Shown piece by piece: positions 33,891 through 41,481 of a DNA stretch of 45,076 nucleotides (its first letter is position 1; each line of letters opens with the position of its first letter). This DNA is from Clostridia bacterium (GTDB taxonomy: Bacteria > Bacillota > Clostridia > Oscillospirales > Acutalibacteraceae): NCBI GenBank assembly GCA_017402845.1, contig JAFPLH010000085.1:1-45076 (forward strand), given 5' to 3'. Position numbers and translations under genes: made by a program. The notes below the pieces were generated by a model that was not told the origin of the DNA, did not search any database, and worked only from the letters and a program-made list of their open reading frames with translations.

Positions 33891-34241
33891 ATGGATGCAT
33901 TGAAGTTGATTGCAGCAGATTCCGTAAAGAAGGAAGTACCTGAATTCAGGATTGGTGACACTGTACGTGTAAGCGTAAACATTCGTGAAGGCGACAGAGA
34001 GAGAATCCAGATGTTCGAGGGTACAGTTATTGCAAAGAAGAGCAGCGGCGTTGCTGAAACATTTACAGTAAGACGTGTAGCTTACGGCGTTGGCGTTGAG
34101 AGAGTATTCCCACTCCACTGCCCGAATGTTAAGGACGTTAAGGTTATCAGACACGGTAAAGTTAGACGTGCTAAGCTCTACTATCTGCGTGACAGAGTTG
34201 GTAAGGCTGCAAAGGTTAAGGAGAAGATCGTTAAGGGTTGA
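33891..34241 (+). CDS. rplS: 50S ribosomal protein L19
   Basis: Ribosomal protein at the 30S-50S interface, 116 aa, full length. Diagnostic segments are [33 protein letters not shown] and [27 protein letters not shown] precedes the ATG. The rimM-trmD pair usually encoded upstream is missing; the gene has its own promoter and leader and a terminator of its own. Confidence 0.98.
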   Translation: MDALKLIAADSVKKEVPEFRIGDTVRVSVNIREGDRERIQMFEGTVIAKKSSGVAETFTVRRVAYGVGVERVFPLHCPNVKDVKVIRHGKVRRAKLYYLRDRVGKAAKVKEKIVKG

Positions 34242-34271
34242 TCCTTTACCTGATTTGTTCGATAGTTTAAT

Positions 34272-34297
34272 TGAGGGGCATAATGTCCCTCTTTTTA
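34272..34297 (+). terminator. Rho-independent terminator of rplS
   Basis: GAGGGGCAT pairs with ATGTCCCTC (one wobble), followed by TTTTT. It lies 31 nt after the rplS stop. Confidence 0.87.
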
Positions 34298-34394
34298 CTA
34301 TCAAATTAGTAAGGGCACATCTGAATAACGGCAGATTTTCAGAACTGCCCAAAAGTAACAACGAAATTACACGGCAAAGGCAGGGTGTATTTAT

Positions 34395-35111
34395 ATGGAT
34401 ACTCAGATATTCAATAAGGTCGAAGACCCTAATGACGCTTCGGGCAGACAAATTTCAGAAGACAGCGTGCCCGATTTCAACGCAGTCAACTCAAACGATG
34501 ATCCCGTAGAAAGAGAGATCTCAGACGAGGAGGCAGCCGTAAAGAAAAATAAAAGAAGAAAGAAAACCGGAAAAAAAGATGCCCCCTCTGCTTTTGTAAG
34601 CGGTTTGTTTGATTGGGTATCAGCGTTTTTGTTCGCACTTATTGCAGTTGTTGTTGTTATGACCTTCTGCTTCAGAATTGTAGATGTTGACGGTTCGTCA
34701 ATGATGAACACTCTGCACGACAGAGATAAAGTTATAGTAACCGGTCTGAACTATGAGCCGAGAGTAGGCGACATAGTTGTAGCAAGTCACGGTGTAGATC
34801 TTAACAAGGCTATTGTAAAAAGAGTAATTGCCGTAGGCGGTCAGACTGTTGACATCAACTCAGAAACAGGCGAGGTTATTGTAGACGGTGTTGTGCTCGA
34901 CGAGCCTTATATAAACGGTTCTACCGTTGCTGAAAACGACGTTGAGTTTCCTCTTGAAGTTGAAGAAGGAAAGGTATTCGTGTTGGGTGATAACCGTCCC
35001 ATTTCAAAAGACAGCCGCTATGCCGAAGTAGGACTTATTGATAAGGAATGGATCATAGGTAAGGTACAGTTCAGATTCTATCCTTTTGACGATATAGGCA
35101 GAGTCGAATAA
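34395..35111 (+). CDS. lepB: Signal peptidase I with long cytoplasmic extension
   Basis: Membrane Ser/Lys protease that releases secreted proteins from their signal peptides. 238 aa. The catalytic Ser is S102 in VDGSSMMNTL and the general-base Lys is K142 in AIVKRVIAVGG; GDNRPISKDSR is the conserved box E. A single membrane helix spans about 72-94. About 70 acidic-then-basic residues (ending KNKRRKKTGKK) precede it, longer than in Bacillus SipS. AGGG lies about 10 nt upstream of the ATG. A terminator directly after the stop separates it from rbgA. Confidence 0.95.
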   Translation: MDTQIFNKVEDPNDASGRQISEDSVPDFNAVNSNDDPVEREISDEEAAVKKNKRRKKTGKKDAPSAFVSGLFDWVSAFLFALIAVVVVMTFCFRIVDVDGSSMMNTLHDRDKVIVTGLNYEPRVGDIVVASHGVDLNKAIVKRVIAVGGQTVDINSETGEVIVDGVVLDEPYINGSTVAENDVEFPLEVEEGKVFVLGDNRPISKDSRYAEVGLIDKEWIIGKVQFRFYPFDDIGRVE

Positions 35112-35123
35112 TGAAATTTATCA

Positions 35124-35156
35124 GGGGGTTTTCTGTTGACAGAGATCCCCTTTTTT
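35124..35156 (+). terminator. Rho-independent terminator of lepB
   Basis: GGGG...TCTG-TTGA-CAGA...CCCC stem (one internal mismatch) followed by TTTTTT. It begins 13 nt after the lepB stop. The TTGACA in the loop and TATCAT at 35158-35163 are 16 nt apart and could act as a promoter for rbgA. Confidence 0.75.
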
Positions 35157-35173
35157 CTATCATGAGGTGTATT

Positions 35174-36247
35174 ATGCAAAATAAAAAAAGCTCCCCGATA
35201 AGAGGCAAAAGATCACGTTATTCAAATAATACTCCCAAAAATAACGCAGGGAAAAATAACACGGGCAAAGATTCAAAGCCTTCATCATACAACAAAAAGA
35301 AAAATACTAATACCGCAAAACCGACTGAAAAAGCACAAAAGCTGAAAAAAAATCAGAGTATTCAGCTTTCGGAAAATGCACAGTATATACAATGGTTTCC
35401 CGGTCATATGACGAGAACAAAAAGACAAATACAGTCTGACTTAAAGCTTGTTGACGCAGTTGCAGAGATCATTGACGCACGTTTGCCGCAAAGCAGCAGA
35501 AATCCTGATCTTGACAGTCTTATAGGCAGCAAGCCGCGACTTATACTCATGAATAAATGCGATCTTGCAAATCCGTCTGCAACGGCAAAGTGGGTCGAAT
35601 ACTTTCGCACAAAGGGTATAAAAACAGTTGAGCTTGACTGTAAATCGGGAAAGGGTATCGGAAGCTTTACAAACGCTGTAAGAGAGATACTTGCCCATAG
35701 AATTGCTGCTTGGGAGGCTAAGGGTATGAAGAACCATTCTCTCAGAGTAATGGTTGTAGGTATTCCCAATGTAGGCAAATCATCTTTTATAAACAGGATC
35801 TCAAAATCGACAAAAGCTAAGGTTGAAGACCGCCCCGGAGTTACGAGAGGTAACCAGTGGTTTACCATTGATAAAAATATAGAGCTTCTCGATACTCCCG
35901 GTGTACTCTGGCCGAAATTTGACGATCAGAGCGTTGGCGAAAAGCTTGCTTTTACGGGTGCTGTTAAAGATCAGATCATGGATACAGAACAGCTTGCACT
36001 TCGTTTGCTTGAATATTTAAAACGAAATGTAAATCCCGTATTCAAAGAGAGATTTTCTCTGACTGACGATGAATTAACATTGTCTGCACATGAGCTGCTT
36101 TCAGCTATCGCCAAAAAACGAGGTATGCTTGTATCGGGAGGCGAACCGGACACAGAACGTGCCGCAGTAATGGTGCTTGATGAGTTCAGAGCCGCAAAGC
36201 TTGGCAGAATTACTCTTGAAATTCCCGACAAACGAGGTGACGCATAA
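35174..36247 (+). CDS. rbgA: Ribosome biogenesis GTPase (RbgA/YlqF)
   Basis: Circularly permuted GTPase needed for late 50S assembly. About 357 aa. Motif order is permuted: G4 NKCDLAN comes first, then G1 GIPNVGKSS and G3 DTPGVLWP; the C-terminal RNA-binding helical domain follows. The WFPGHMTRTKRQI entry segment is typical. A Lys/Asn-rich extension of ~65 residues precedes the core. I start at the ATG after GAGGTG, because the earlier in-frame ATG (35111) lies before the lepB terminator. The next gene overlaps by one base. Confidence 0.93.
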   Translation: MQNKKSSPIRGKRSRYSNNTPKNNAGKNNTGKDSKPSSYNKKKNTNTAKPTEKAQKLKKNQSIQLSENAQYIQWFPGHMTRTKRQIQSDLKLVDAVAEIIDARLPQSSRNPDLDSLIGSKPRLILMNKCDLANPSATAKWVEYFRTKGIKTVELDCKSGKGIGSFTNAVREILAHRIAAWEAKGMKNHSLRVMVVGIPNVGKSSFINRISKSTKAKVEDRPGVTRGNQWFTIDKNIELLDTPGVLWPKFDDQSVGEKLAFTGAVKDQIMDTEQLALRLLEYLKRNVNPVFKERFSLTDDELTLSAHELLSAIAKKRGMLVSGGEPDTERAAVMVLDEFRAAKLGRITLEIPDKRGDA

Positions 36248-36858
36248 TGACTGATTTCGAGTATGAAAACAAAGCTCGTGAAATGGGCTATGTAAATATA
36301 TGCGGAATAGATGAAGCAGGCAGAGGTCCTCTTGCCGGCCCTGTTTGTGCGGCCGCTGTAATTCTTCCCAAAGATAAAATAATTGAGGGTATTAACGACT
36401 CAAAGAAGATCTCAGAGAAGAAAAGAGAAAAAATATTTGAAGATATCCTCAAACAGGCTGTATCTGTCGGTATCGGCTGGGCAAGCGTTGAGGAGATAGA
36501 AGAAATAAATATTCTGAATGCTGCTATGCTTGCAATGAAACGTGCCGTTGATGATCTCAAAACAAAACCTGATTATGTGTATGTTGACGGCAATACTAAA
36601 CCGACAATAGATATTCCCTGCGAGGCTGTTGTTGGCGGTGACGCTAAAATAATGTCGGTTGCAGCAGCGTCTATTGTAGCAAAGGTGAGCCGTGACAGAC
36701 TCATGCGCAAATATGCCGAGGAGTATCCCGATTACGGATTTGAAAAGCATAAGGGTTACGGCACAAAAGCGCATACAGAGGCAATTTTACAGTACGGCAC
36801 ATGCCCTTTGCATAGACCAAGCTTTTTGAAAAAGCTGTACGCAAAAAACGGTAAGTAG
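36247..36858 (+). CDS. rnhB: Ribonuclease HII
   Basis: Cleaves RNA in RNA-DNA hybrids and at single ribonucleotides in DNA. 203 aa. The catalytic carboxylates are in GIDEAGRGPLAGPV (DE pair), YVDGN and the later SIVAKVSRDR-to-YPDYGFEKHKGYGT region. The TAATG junction with rbgA shows coupling; yraN begins two bases after its stop. Confidence 0.96.
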   Translation: MTDFEYENKAREMGYVNICGIDEAGRGPLAGPVCAAAVILPKDKIIEGINDSKKISEKKREKIFEDILKQAVSVGIGWASVEEIEEINILNAAMLAMKRAVDDLKTKPDYVYVDGNTKPTIDIPCEAVVGGDAKIMSVAAASIVAKVSRDRLMRKYAEEYPDYGFEKHKGYGTKAHTEAILQYGTCPLHRPSFLKKLYAKNGK

Positions 36859-36859
36859 T

Positions 36860-37246
36860 ATGGATACGAAAAAGCATGACGACTTTATAAAGGAACGGGG
36901 CAGAAAGGGAGAAAAGGCTGTTTGTGATTATCTTGTAAATAAGGGCTATAAAATTGTCTGTACGAATTATCATAGCCGATACGGCGAGATCGATATAATA
37001 GCAGAAAATGACAAGGTTATTGCTTTTGTTGAGGTCAAAACAAGAAAGAAGAACTCCTTTGTCAGCGGGCTTGAAAGCATTAATAAGTCTAAGATCAGAA
37101 AAATTGTTCTGACGCTGCTTGACTATACATCAAAGTATAATATTACTAAACAACCTCGCATAGACTGTGCACAGGTCACGGCAGGCGGCAGCGAGGAGAT
37201 CGTATACATAGAAAATGCTGTTGATAATCCGAGCGATTATCTCTGA
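36860..37246 (+). CDS. yraN: YraN/UPF0102 endonuclease-like protein
   Basis: 128-aa member of UPF0102, which has the restriction-endonuclease-like fold; its cellular role is unsettled, with links to DNA processing. The motif GRKGEKAVCDYL, then YGEIDIIAENDKVIAFVEVKTRK supplies the putative D-(E/Q)xK site. It follows rnhB as in many bacteria and ends the operon at a terminator. Confidence 0.93.
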   Translation: MDTKKHDDFIKERGRKGEKAVCDYLVNKGYKIVCTNYHSRYGEIDIIAENDKVIAFVEVKTRKKNSFVSGLESINKSKIRKIVLTLLDYTSKYNITKQPRIDCAQVTAGGSEEIVYIENAVDNPSDYL

Positions 37247-37259
37247 GGTATAATCTGAA

Positions 37260-37294
37260 GGACAGGTTGAAATATACTTGTCCGAATTTTTTTT
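37260..37294 (+). terminator. Terminator of the rbgA-rnhB-yraN operon
   Basis: GGACAGG pairs with CTTGTCC (5 strong pairs plus wobble), followed by AATTTTTTTT. Confidence 0.78.
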
Positions 37295-37333
37295 GATGTG
37301 TAATATTTTTATAGCAAAATTAAAGAAAAGTCT

Positions 37334-37361
37334 TTGATTTATCAAGTTTATAGTATATAAT
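37334..37361 (+). promoter_or_regulatory. Candidate promoter of the plus-strand STAS gene
   Basis: TTGATT (37334-37339) and TATAAT (37356-37361) with a 16-nt spacer. Confidence 0.6.
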
Positions 37362-37446
37362 AATATGTAGAAATGTGCTGGAGCATGCTTTATCAACACT
37401 GATATTTCTGCAACAGAGATAATTTTGAGAAGGATGTGGAACTACA

Positions 37447-37743
37447 ATGAAAATTACTATGAACAGAAAAGATAATGAATTAATAGTAGCACTTCAAGGC
37501 AGACTTGATAGTTTGTCTGCGCTTGATCTTGACAAAAAACTTGACTCAGAACTTGACGGCATAGAGAAGCTGATATTTGATTTTGAAAAGCTTGAGTATA
37601 TTTCAAGCGCTGGTTTGCGAATACTGCTTTCAGTGTATTCAACAATGGAGAGCCGTGGAAAGATGATCGTAAGAAATATTAATCGAAATGTAAAGAGCGT
37701 TTTTGAGATCACAGGATTCCTTGCTTTTATTAATATCGAATAA
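37447..37743 (+). CDS. STAS-domain anti-sigma factor antagonist (copy 1)
   Basis: 98-aa single STAS domain of the SpoIIAA/RsbV type. In partner switching the unphosphorylated antagonist binds the anti-sigma kinase; phosphorylation on the conserved Ser releases it. That Ser is in LEYISSAGLRILL (about residues 56-57). It is a paralogue of the minus-strand copy at 38697, sharing GRLD, LEYISSAGLR, MIV and ITGF. It has its own promoter and lies convergent to the ATPase-like gene. A stronger ribosome binding site is not evident. Confidence 0.9.
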   Translation: MKITMNRKDNELIVALQGRLDSLSALDLDKKLDSELDGIEKLIFDFEKLEYISSAGLRILLSVYSTMESRGKMIVRNINRNVKSVFEITGFLAFINIE

Positions 37744-37823
37744 GTTGTATGAAGATTCCATTTCATAGCACTTGGCACTGTACAAAAAAATGGAGTTGTG
37801 CGGTGTTTCCTTAAAACTAATAC

Positions 37824-37867
37824 AAAGAAAAACAGCACCGAGCAAATAGAAGCTTTGTTCGGTGCTG
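37824..37867. terminator. Bidirectional terminator between the STAS gene and the convergent module
   Basis: CAGCACCGAGCAAA (37833-37846) pairs with TTTGTTCGGTGCTG (37854-37867), 14 bp with one wobble. The minus-strand exit is TTTTTCTTTG. Between it and the ATPase-like gene (37868-38067) lie two more small hairpins, CACGCC/GGCGTG (37928-37942) and CACC/GGTG nearby, and otherwise AT-rich sequence. Confidence 0.82.
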
Positions 37868-38067
37868 AAATCATTTTCTTATACCTTCCTTGATTTAAGA
37901 AATAAATTCCTTTTTATATCCCTCCGTCACGCCCGTGGCGTGTTACTTCACCCTTTTGGTGAGGTATTATATTCAAAAATACTTAAATATCATTAATAAT
38001 CTAAAAATAAAAGCTGTTGTTTTAACTGAAATACAACAAGCGGTACTCCCCGTATTTAATCAGCGCT

Positions 38068-38685
38068 TCATTTAAAACTTTTTGTAATAATAAATTCTGC
38101 TGAACCGCCTTTGATTCCAACTGAAATATCATCAGCGATATTTGCAACAATAGACTTTTCCAGTTCGTCCCACTCTTCATAGCGGTCAGTATCTTTTCTG
38201 CCTTCGATCGTATTACGATATGTAGAAAGCTTCCAGCCCTCGCCGGTATAAGCAGAAGACATAACCGTTTCTGACTTACCTGCGTTTCTTAGAAAGTCCA
38301 GTCCGTTGGTATCAGATGCAGTATCTATATAGCCAACCCAATAAAGCTCCATAATTTCTTTAAGCTTACCCATAATACCTGTTACAGCGGCATTTTTCTT
38401 ATTTGTAGAAACATTTATGAGTGATTCTCTCTTTTCGTAACTCATTTTGTTTATCTCTGCGTCAAGATACAAGCGGCAAGTATTACCTTCACTCTCTGCC
38501 CAGAAATCTGCGTCGAAATCGTTGCCTATCTCTGCTGCCATTCCGAGCATTTCCTCTGCAAGCAGACGAAGGTGAAGTCTGTTCTTACGGGGCAGATTCA
38601 GATAGTCTGACATTTTTTCAACCTCTGAAAGTGCTTTTTCTCTGCCGACTCCTTTGTTGTTTACATAAACTTTATTCGTATTCAT
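38068..38685 (-). CDS. Degenerate anti-sigma-kinase-like ATPase protein
   Basis: 205-aa protein in the slot where partner-switching operons encode the RsbW/SpoIIAB-type kinase. The segment RLHLRLLAEEMLGMAAEIG (36-54) resembles the first helix of that ATPase fold, but the N-box Asn after the acidic pair is replaced (EEMLGM), and I find no clear DxGxG G1 box. A region rich in charged residues (95-180) has no match I recognise, and the end (GGSAEFIITKSF) resembles the last strand. It is probably an inactive or highly diverged relative that might still bind the STAS protein (inference). It is preceded by AAGGAGA and lies 11 nt after the STAS gene. Confidence 0.65.
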   Translation of the reverse strand: MNTNKVYVNNKGVGREKALSEVEKMSDYLNLPRKNRLHLRLLAEEMLGMAAEIGNDFDADFWAESEGNTCRLYLDAEINKMSYEKRESLINVSTNKKNAAVTGIMGKLKEIMELYWVGYIDTASDTNGLDFLRNAGKSETVMSSAYTGEGWKLSTYRNTIEGRKDTDRYEEWDELEKSIVANIADDISVGIKGGSAEFIITKSFK

Positions 38686-38696
38686 GAGAATTCTCC

Positions 38697-38993
38697 TTAC
38701 TTAATAGTCAAAACATCTGAAAAACCGGTAATGTCAAAAATTTCCAAAACCATTTCTGAAGGGTTCTTTACGATCATAGTGCCCTGATCGTTCATAGTTT
38801 TCTGTGCGGCAAGCAAAACACGAAGTCCTGCCGAGGAAATATACTCTAACAGTGTAAGGTCAAACTCAAGCTCAGTGATACCTTTAAGAGCAGTTCCAAG
38901 CTCTTTCAAAAGCTGAGGTGATGTGCTCGTGTCGAGTCTGCCCTCAAGATAGATAGTAAGCTTACCGGCTTCTTGTCTTTTGTTTATTACCAT
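38697..38993 (-). CDS. STAS-domain anti-sigma factor antagonist (copy 2)
   Basis: 98-aa STAS protein, second gene of the minus-strand module. The phosphorylatable Ser is in LEYISSAGLRVLL. The upstream SpoIIE-type phosphatase is its expected activator and the downstream ATPase-like protein its expected partner. GGAGGA precedes the ATG. It differs from copy 1 mainly in the surface helices (PQLLKELGTALKG), so partner specificity may differ. Confidence 0.91.
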   Translation of the reverse strand: MVINKRQEAGKLTIYLEGRLDTSTSPQLLKELGTALKGITELEFDLTLLEYISSAGLRVLLAAQKTMNDQGTMIVKNPSEMVLEIFDITGFSDVLTIK

Positions 38994-39038
38994 AAAAATC
39001 CTCCGTTCTGATTTCCGACAAGTAATTATTATTTTGTA

Positions 39039-40667
39039 TTATGTTCGCTTGATACAAAGCATTGTGAGATCATCAAACTGCTCTGCGTCATTTACGAATT
39101 TAGTTACTGAATTTTTCACGTTTTCAAGCAGTATTTCCGGCTGTGCGTCCGGCTGCGTATTAAGTGCGTCAATCATTCTGTCTGTGCCGAACATTTCGTC
39201 CTTATCGTTGTTTGCTTCGGGTACGCCGTCAGTATACAAAAACAGTGTATCACCGTGATCCATTTGAAATTCATATTGATGGTATTTCATACCCTTCATA
39301 CCGCCCAGTACAAAACCGTGCTTATCTTTAAACAAAGTAAATACTCCGTCTTTTCCTTTTATTGCCGGATACTCATGTCCTGCATTTGCGGCTTTGACCT
39401 TGCCTGTTGATATTTCGAGTACGCCGTACCATACAGTTACAAACATATCTGCTTTGTTATCTTTGCATATCTGTTCGTTTGCTTTTGTTAAAACCTCTAC
39501 CGGCTCTGCACCGGAAAGACCAAGATTATCAAGAAGTATTTTTGACGCCATCATAAAGAGTGCAGCAGGAATACCCTTGCCCGACACATCGGCGATTATC
39601 ATTGCGAGGTGGTCATCATCAATAAGGAAAAAGTCGTAGAAATCTCCGCCCACTTCTTTTGCAGGAGTCATAGAAGCAAATATAGAGAAATCACTTCTAT
39701 GAGGATATGGGGGAAATATGCCCGGCAGCATACTTGTCTGTATCTTGGTTGCAAGAGAAAGCTCGGTGCTTATACGTTCTTTTTCTGCCGTAACTTTTGT
39801 AAGATTGTCAACATAGCTGACTATCTGTTCTTCCATAGTATCAATAGAGCGTGCAAGAACTCCGATCTCGTCTTTATTTTTAACTGAATTGGTTAGCTTC
39901 TCGCCCGTAGTAACGTTTTCCCGGGCAAAACGTCCTGCCTCGTTTGTTATTTTTTGTATCGGTCTAAGGAAAACACGATACAGATAAAAGCATTGTCCTA
40001 TAACAACGATCGCGGCAATAATGACAAGGGCAGCGTTTACTTTCCGCACATAACTGCGCCGTACATTAGTGAGATTTTCCATTTGTCTTTGAACGCACAA
40101 AATACCTCTTGTTTTGCCGGAAGAATCTTTAAGCGGTACCATAGCTGTAATATGTGCGTCGGTTTCTATGTAACCCTTATCTCTTATTACTATTTCGCTT
40201 TCGCTGCTGCTTGTTCCTTCGTAAAGCTTTTTATATTTTTCTTTGTAATCATCATTTGTTGTTTGACGAACATATCCGAAATCATACAATGTATATGAGG
40301 TTTCCTCGTTTATGGTAGAAAAGAAGAACGTTATATGTTCGTAATCGGTAACATCAGGCTGAATAACGTAAATGAACGTAGAGCCTGAAGAATTGCACAG
40401 TTGGGAAAGATCTTCCCAGACAGCTTTATACTCCTGCGTTTCGCCGCCGCTGTTAATATAACTATCCATATCATCTGCATTGACCGACAATGCAGCAGTA
40501 TTTGCGATCAATAGTGCGCCTTTGTTGTATTGATCAAGCAGTGCCTCGGTAATACCTCTGTAACCGATAACACTGACAATTGTAGAAAATACAATAAGCA
40601 TTGCAACTAATCCTGCTGAGCTTTTAAAAACAACACTTTCGTTTGGTTTTTTCAATTTCGTGTTCAC
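39039..40667 (-). CDS. Membrane HAMP/SpoIIE-type serine phosphatase
   Basis: Sensor phosphatase, about 542 aa, predicted to dephosphorylate a STAS antagonist on cue. Order: N-terminal membrane helix (after FKSSAGLVAML), an extracytoplasmic sensor of about 190 residues, a second helix (VNAALVIIAAIVVIGQCFYL), a HAMP segment (RPIQKITNEAGRFA), a short coiled coil, and the PP2C_SIG domain (QTSMLPGIFPPYPHRSDF, KEVGGDFYDFF, DVSGKGIPAALFM, LYTDGVPEANN, FDDLTMLCI). Catalytic Asp residues are present. The start is uncertain: GTG 40667 is only 3 nt from AAGGAG, and TTG 40655 follows AGGTG at 9 nt. A 25-nt palindrome lies upstream. Confidence 0.9.
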   Translation of the reverse strand: MNTKLKKPNESVVFKSSAGLVAMLIVFSTIVSVIGYRGITEALLDQYNKGALLIANTAALSVNADDMDSYINSGGETQEYKAVWEDLSQLCNSSGSTFIYVIQPDVTDYEHITFFFSTINEETSYTLYDFGYVRQTTNDDYKEKYKKLYEGTSSSESEIVIRDKGYIETDAHITAMVPLKDSSGKTRGILCVQRQMENLTNVRRSYVRKVNAALVIIAAIVVIGQCFYLYRVFLRPIQKITNEAGRFARENVTTGEKLTNSVKNKDEIGVLARSIDTMEEQIVSYVDNLTKVTAEKERISTELSLATKIQTSMLPGIFPPYPHRSDFSIFASMTPAKEVGGDFYDFFLIDDDHLAMIIADVSGKGIPAALFMMASKILLDNLGLSGAEPVEVLTKANEQICKDNKADMFVTVWYGVLEISTGKVKAANAGHEYPAIKGKDGVFTLFKDKHGFVLGGMKGMKYHQYEFQMDHGDTLFLYTDGVPEANNDKDEMFGTDRMIDALNTQPDAQPEILLENVKNSVTKFVNDAEQFDDLTMLCIKRT

Positions 40668-40703
40668 CTGCTCCTTTTTGACATTAAAACAGAAAGTGAA
40701 AGG

Positions 40704-40770
40704 CAACACCTCACAAAGACCTATGACGGATTTTCGCTGAGCTGAGTATTAATGCCTTTGTGCGGTGTTG
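40704..40770. repeat. Long hairpin upstream of the phosphatase gene
   Basis: CAACACCTCACAAAG (40704-40718) pairs with CTTTGTGCGGTGTTG (40756-40770), one mismatch. The first 13 nt are identical to 7799-7811. It may terminate the two-component operon read from the right or form part of the phosphatase leader. Confidence 0.6.
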
Positions 40771-40825
40771 GTTTTCCTTCCTTTAATAAATGTACCCTTT
40801 TATTGTACCATTAATATATTATTAA

Positions 40826-40850
40826 TGCTATTTCCAAGTTGGAAATAGCA
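40826..40850. promoter_or_regulatory. Perfect 25-nt palindrome (candidate operator)
   Basis: TGCTATTTCCAA and TTGGAAATAGCA flank a single G: 12-nt arms, 1-nt centre. The tight centre suits a dimeric DNA-binding protein more than an RNA hairpin. It would cover the -35 region of a phosphatase promoter whose TACAAT -10 lies at 40802-40807, and it sits 38 nt past the REC-XRE stop codon. Confidence 0.6.
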
Positions 40851-40887
40851 GCATAAACCAATGATTCGCTGCCGAGTATAAATATAT

Positions 40888-41481
40888 TTATTCGAAAAGT
40901 TCACTGATATTTACCCCGAGAGTTTTTGCTATTCTCATAAGCATTGGCACATCAGGCAAGCGAGTACCGCTTTCCCAACGCTGTATTGTTGGCATAACAC
41001 AGCCCAGTTCTTCTGCAAACTGCGTTCGTGTCATACCTCTTTCTTCACGAAGCTTTTGTATTTTTTTACCTAAAATTGAATCGCCCGAATTTTGTGAAAC
41101 GAGCATTTCTTCTGTGATACTCGACACCGGAAAACGCAAATGCTCAAGAGCGTCTTTAAGCATGACCGGATCTATCGGCTTTAATAAAAATGCACTTGCG
41201 TATGTGCGGTAGCTTTCCAAAGCGTATTTTTCGTATCCGGTAATATAAATAATATTTGTTCTTGGATATTTATTTAATAGCTTTTTTGCAAGAGTAATTC
41301 CATTCATATTATCAAGCTCGATATCAAGAAATACTATATCAAATCTGTGCTTTTCTTGCAGAGCCCATATTTCTCCGGCTTCAGCCGTTCCTATGCAGTA
41401 AGATTTTGGTAAGATCTCTTTTATCATCATTATCAATTCGTCAACAATAAGGAGGTGATCGTCTGCAACAAGTATTTTCAT
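40888..41481 (-). CDS. Response regulator with XRE-type HTH output domain
   Basis: 197-aa regulator. REC domain residues 1-118 carry the acidic pair D7-D8, phospho-acceptor D53 (VFLDIEL), T81 and K101 (LLKPIDP). The ALESYRTYASAFLLKPI segment is that of AgrA/LytR-like receivers. Instead of LytTR, the output (about 138-197) is a Cro/C1 helix-turn-helix: KIQKLREERGMTRTQFAEEL, then PTIQRWESGTRLP. It overlaps the kinase gene by 4 nt (ATGA), with GGAG upstream. Targets are unknown; nearby dyads are candidates. Confidence 0.92.
   Translation of the reverse strand: MKILVADDHLLIVDELIMMIKEILPKSYCIGTAEAGEIWALQEKHRFDIVFLDIELDNMNGITLAKKLLNKYPRTNIIYITGYEKYALESYRTYASAFLLKPIDPVMLKDALEHLRFPVSSITEEMLVSQNSGDSILGKKIQKLREERGMTRTQFAEELGCVMPTIQRWESGTRLPDVPMLMRIAKTLGVNISELFE

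Noticed and set aside
34090..34509. 139-aa plus-strand frame
   Set aside because: It spans the rplS end, a terminator and the lepB start in another frame.
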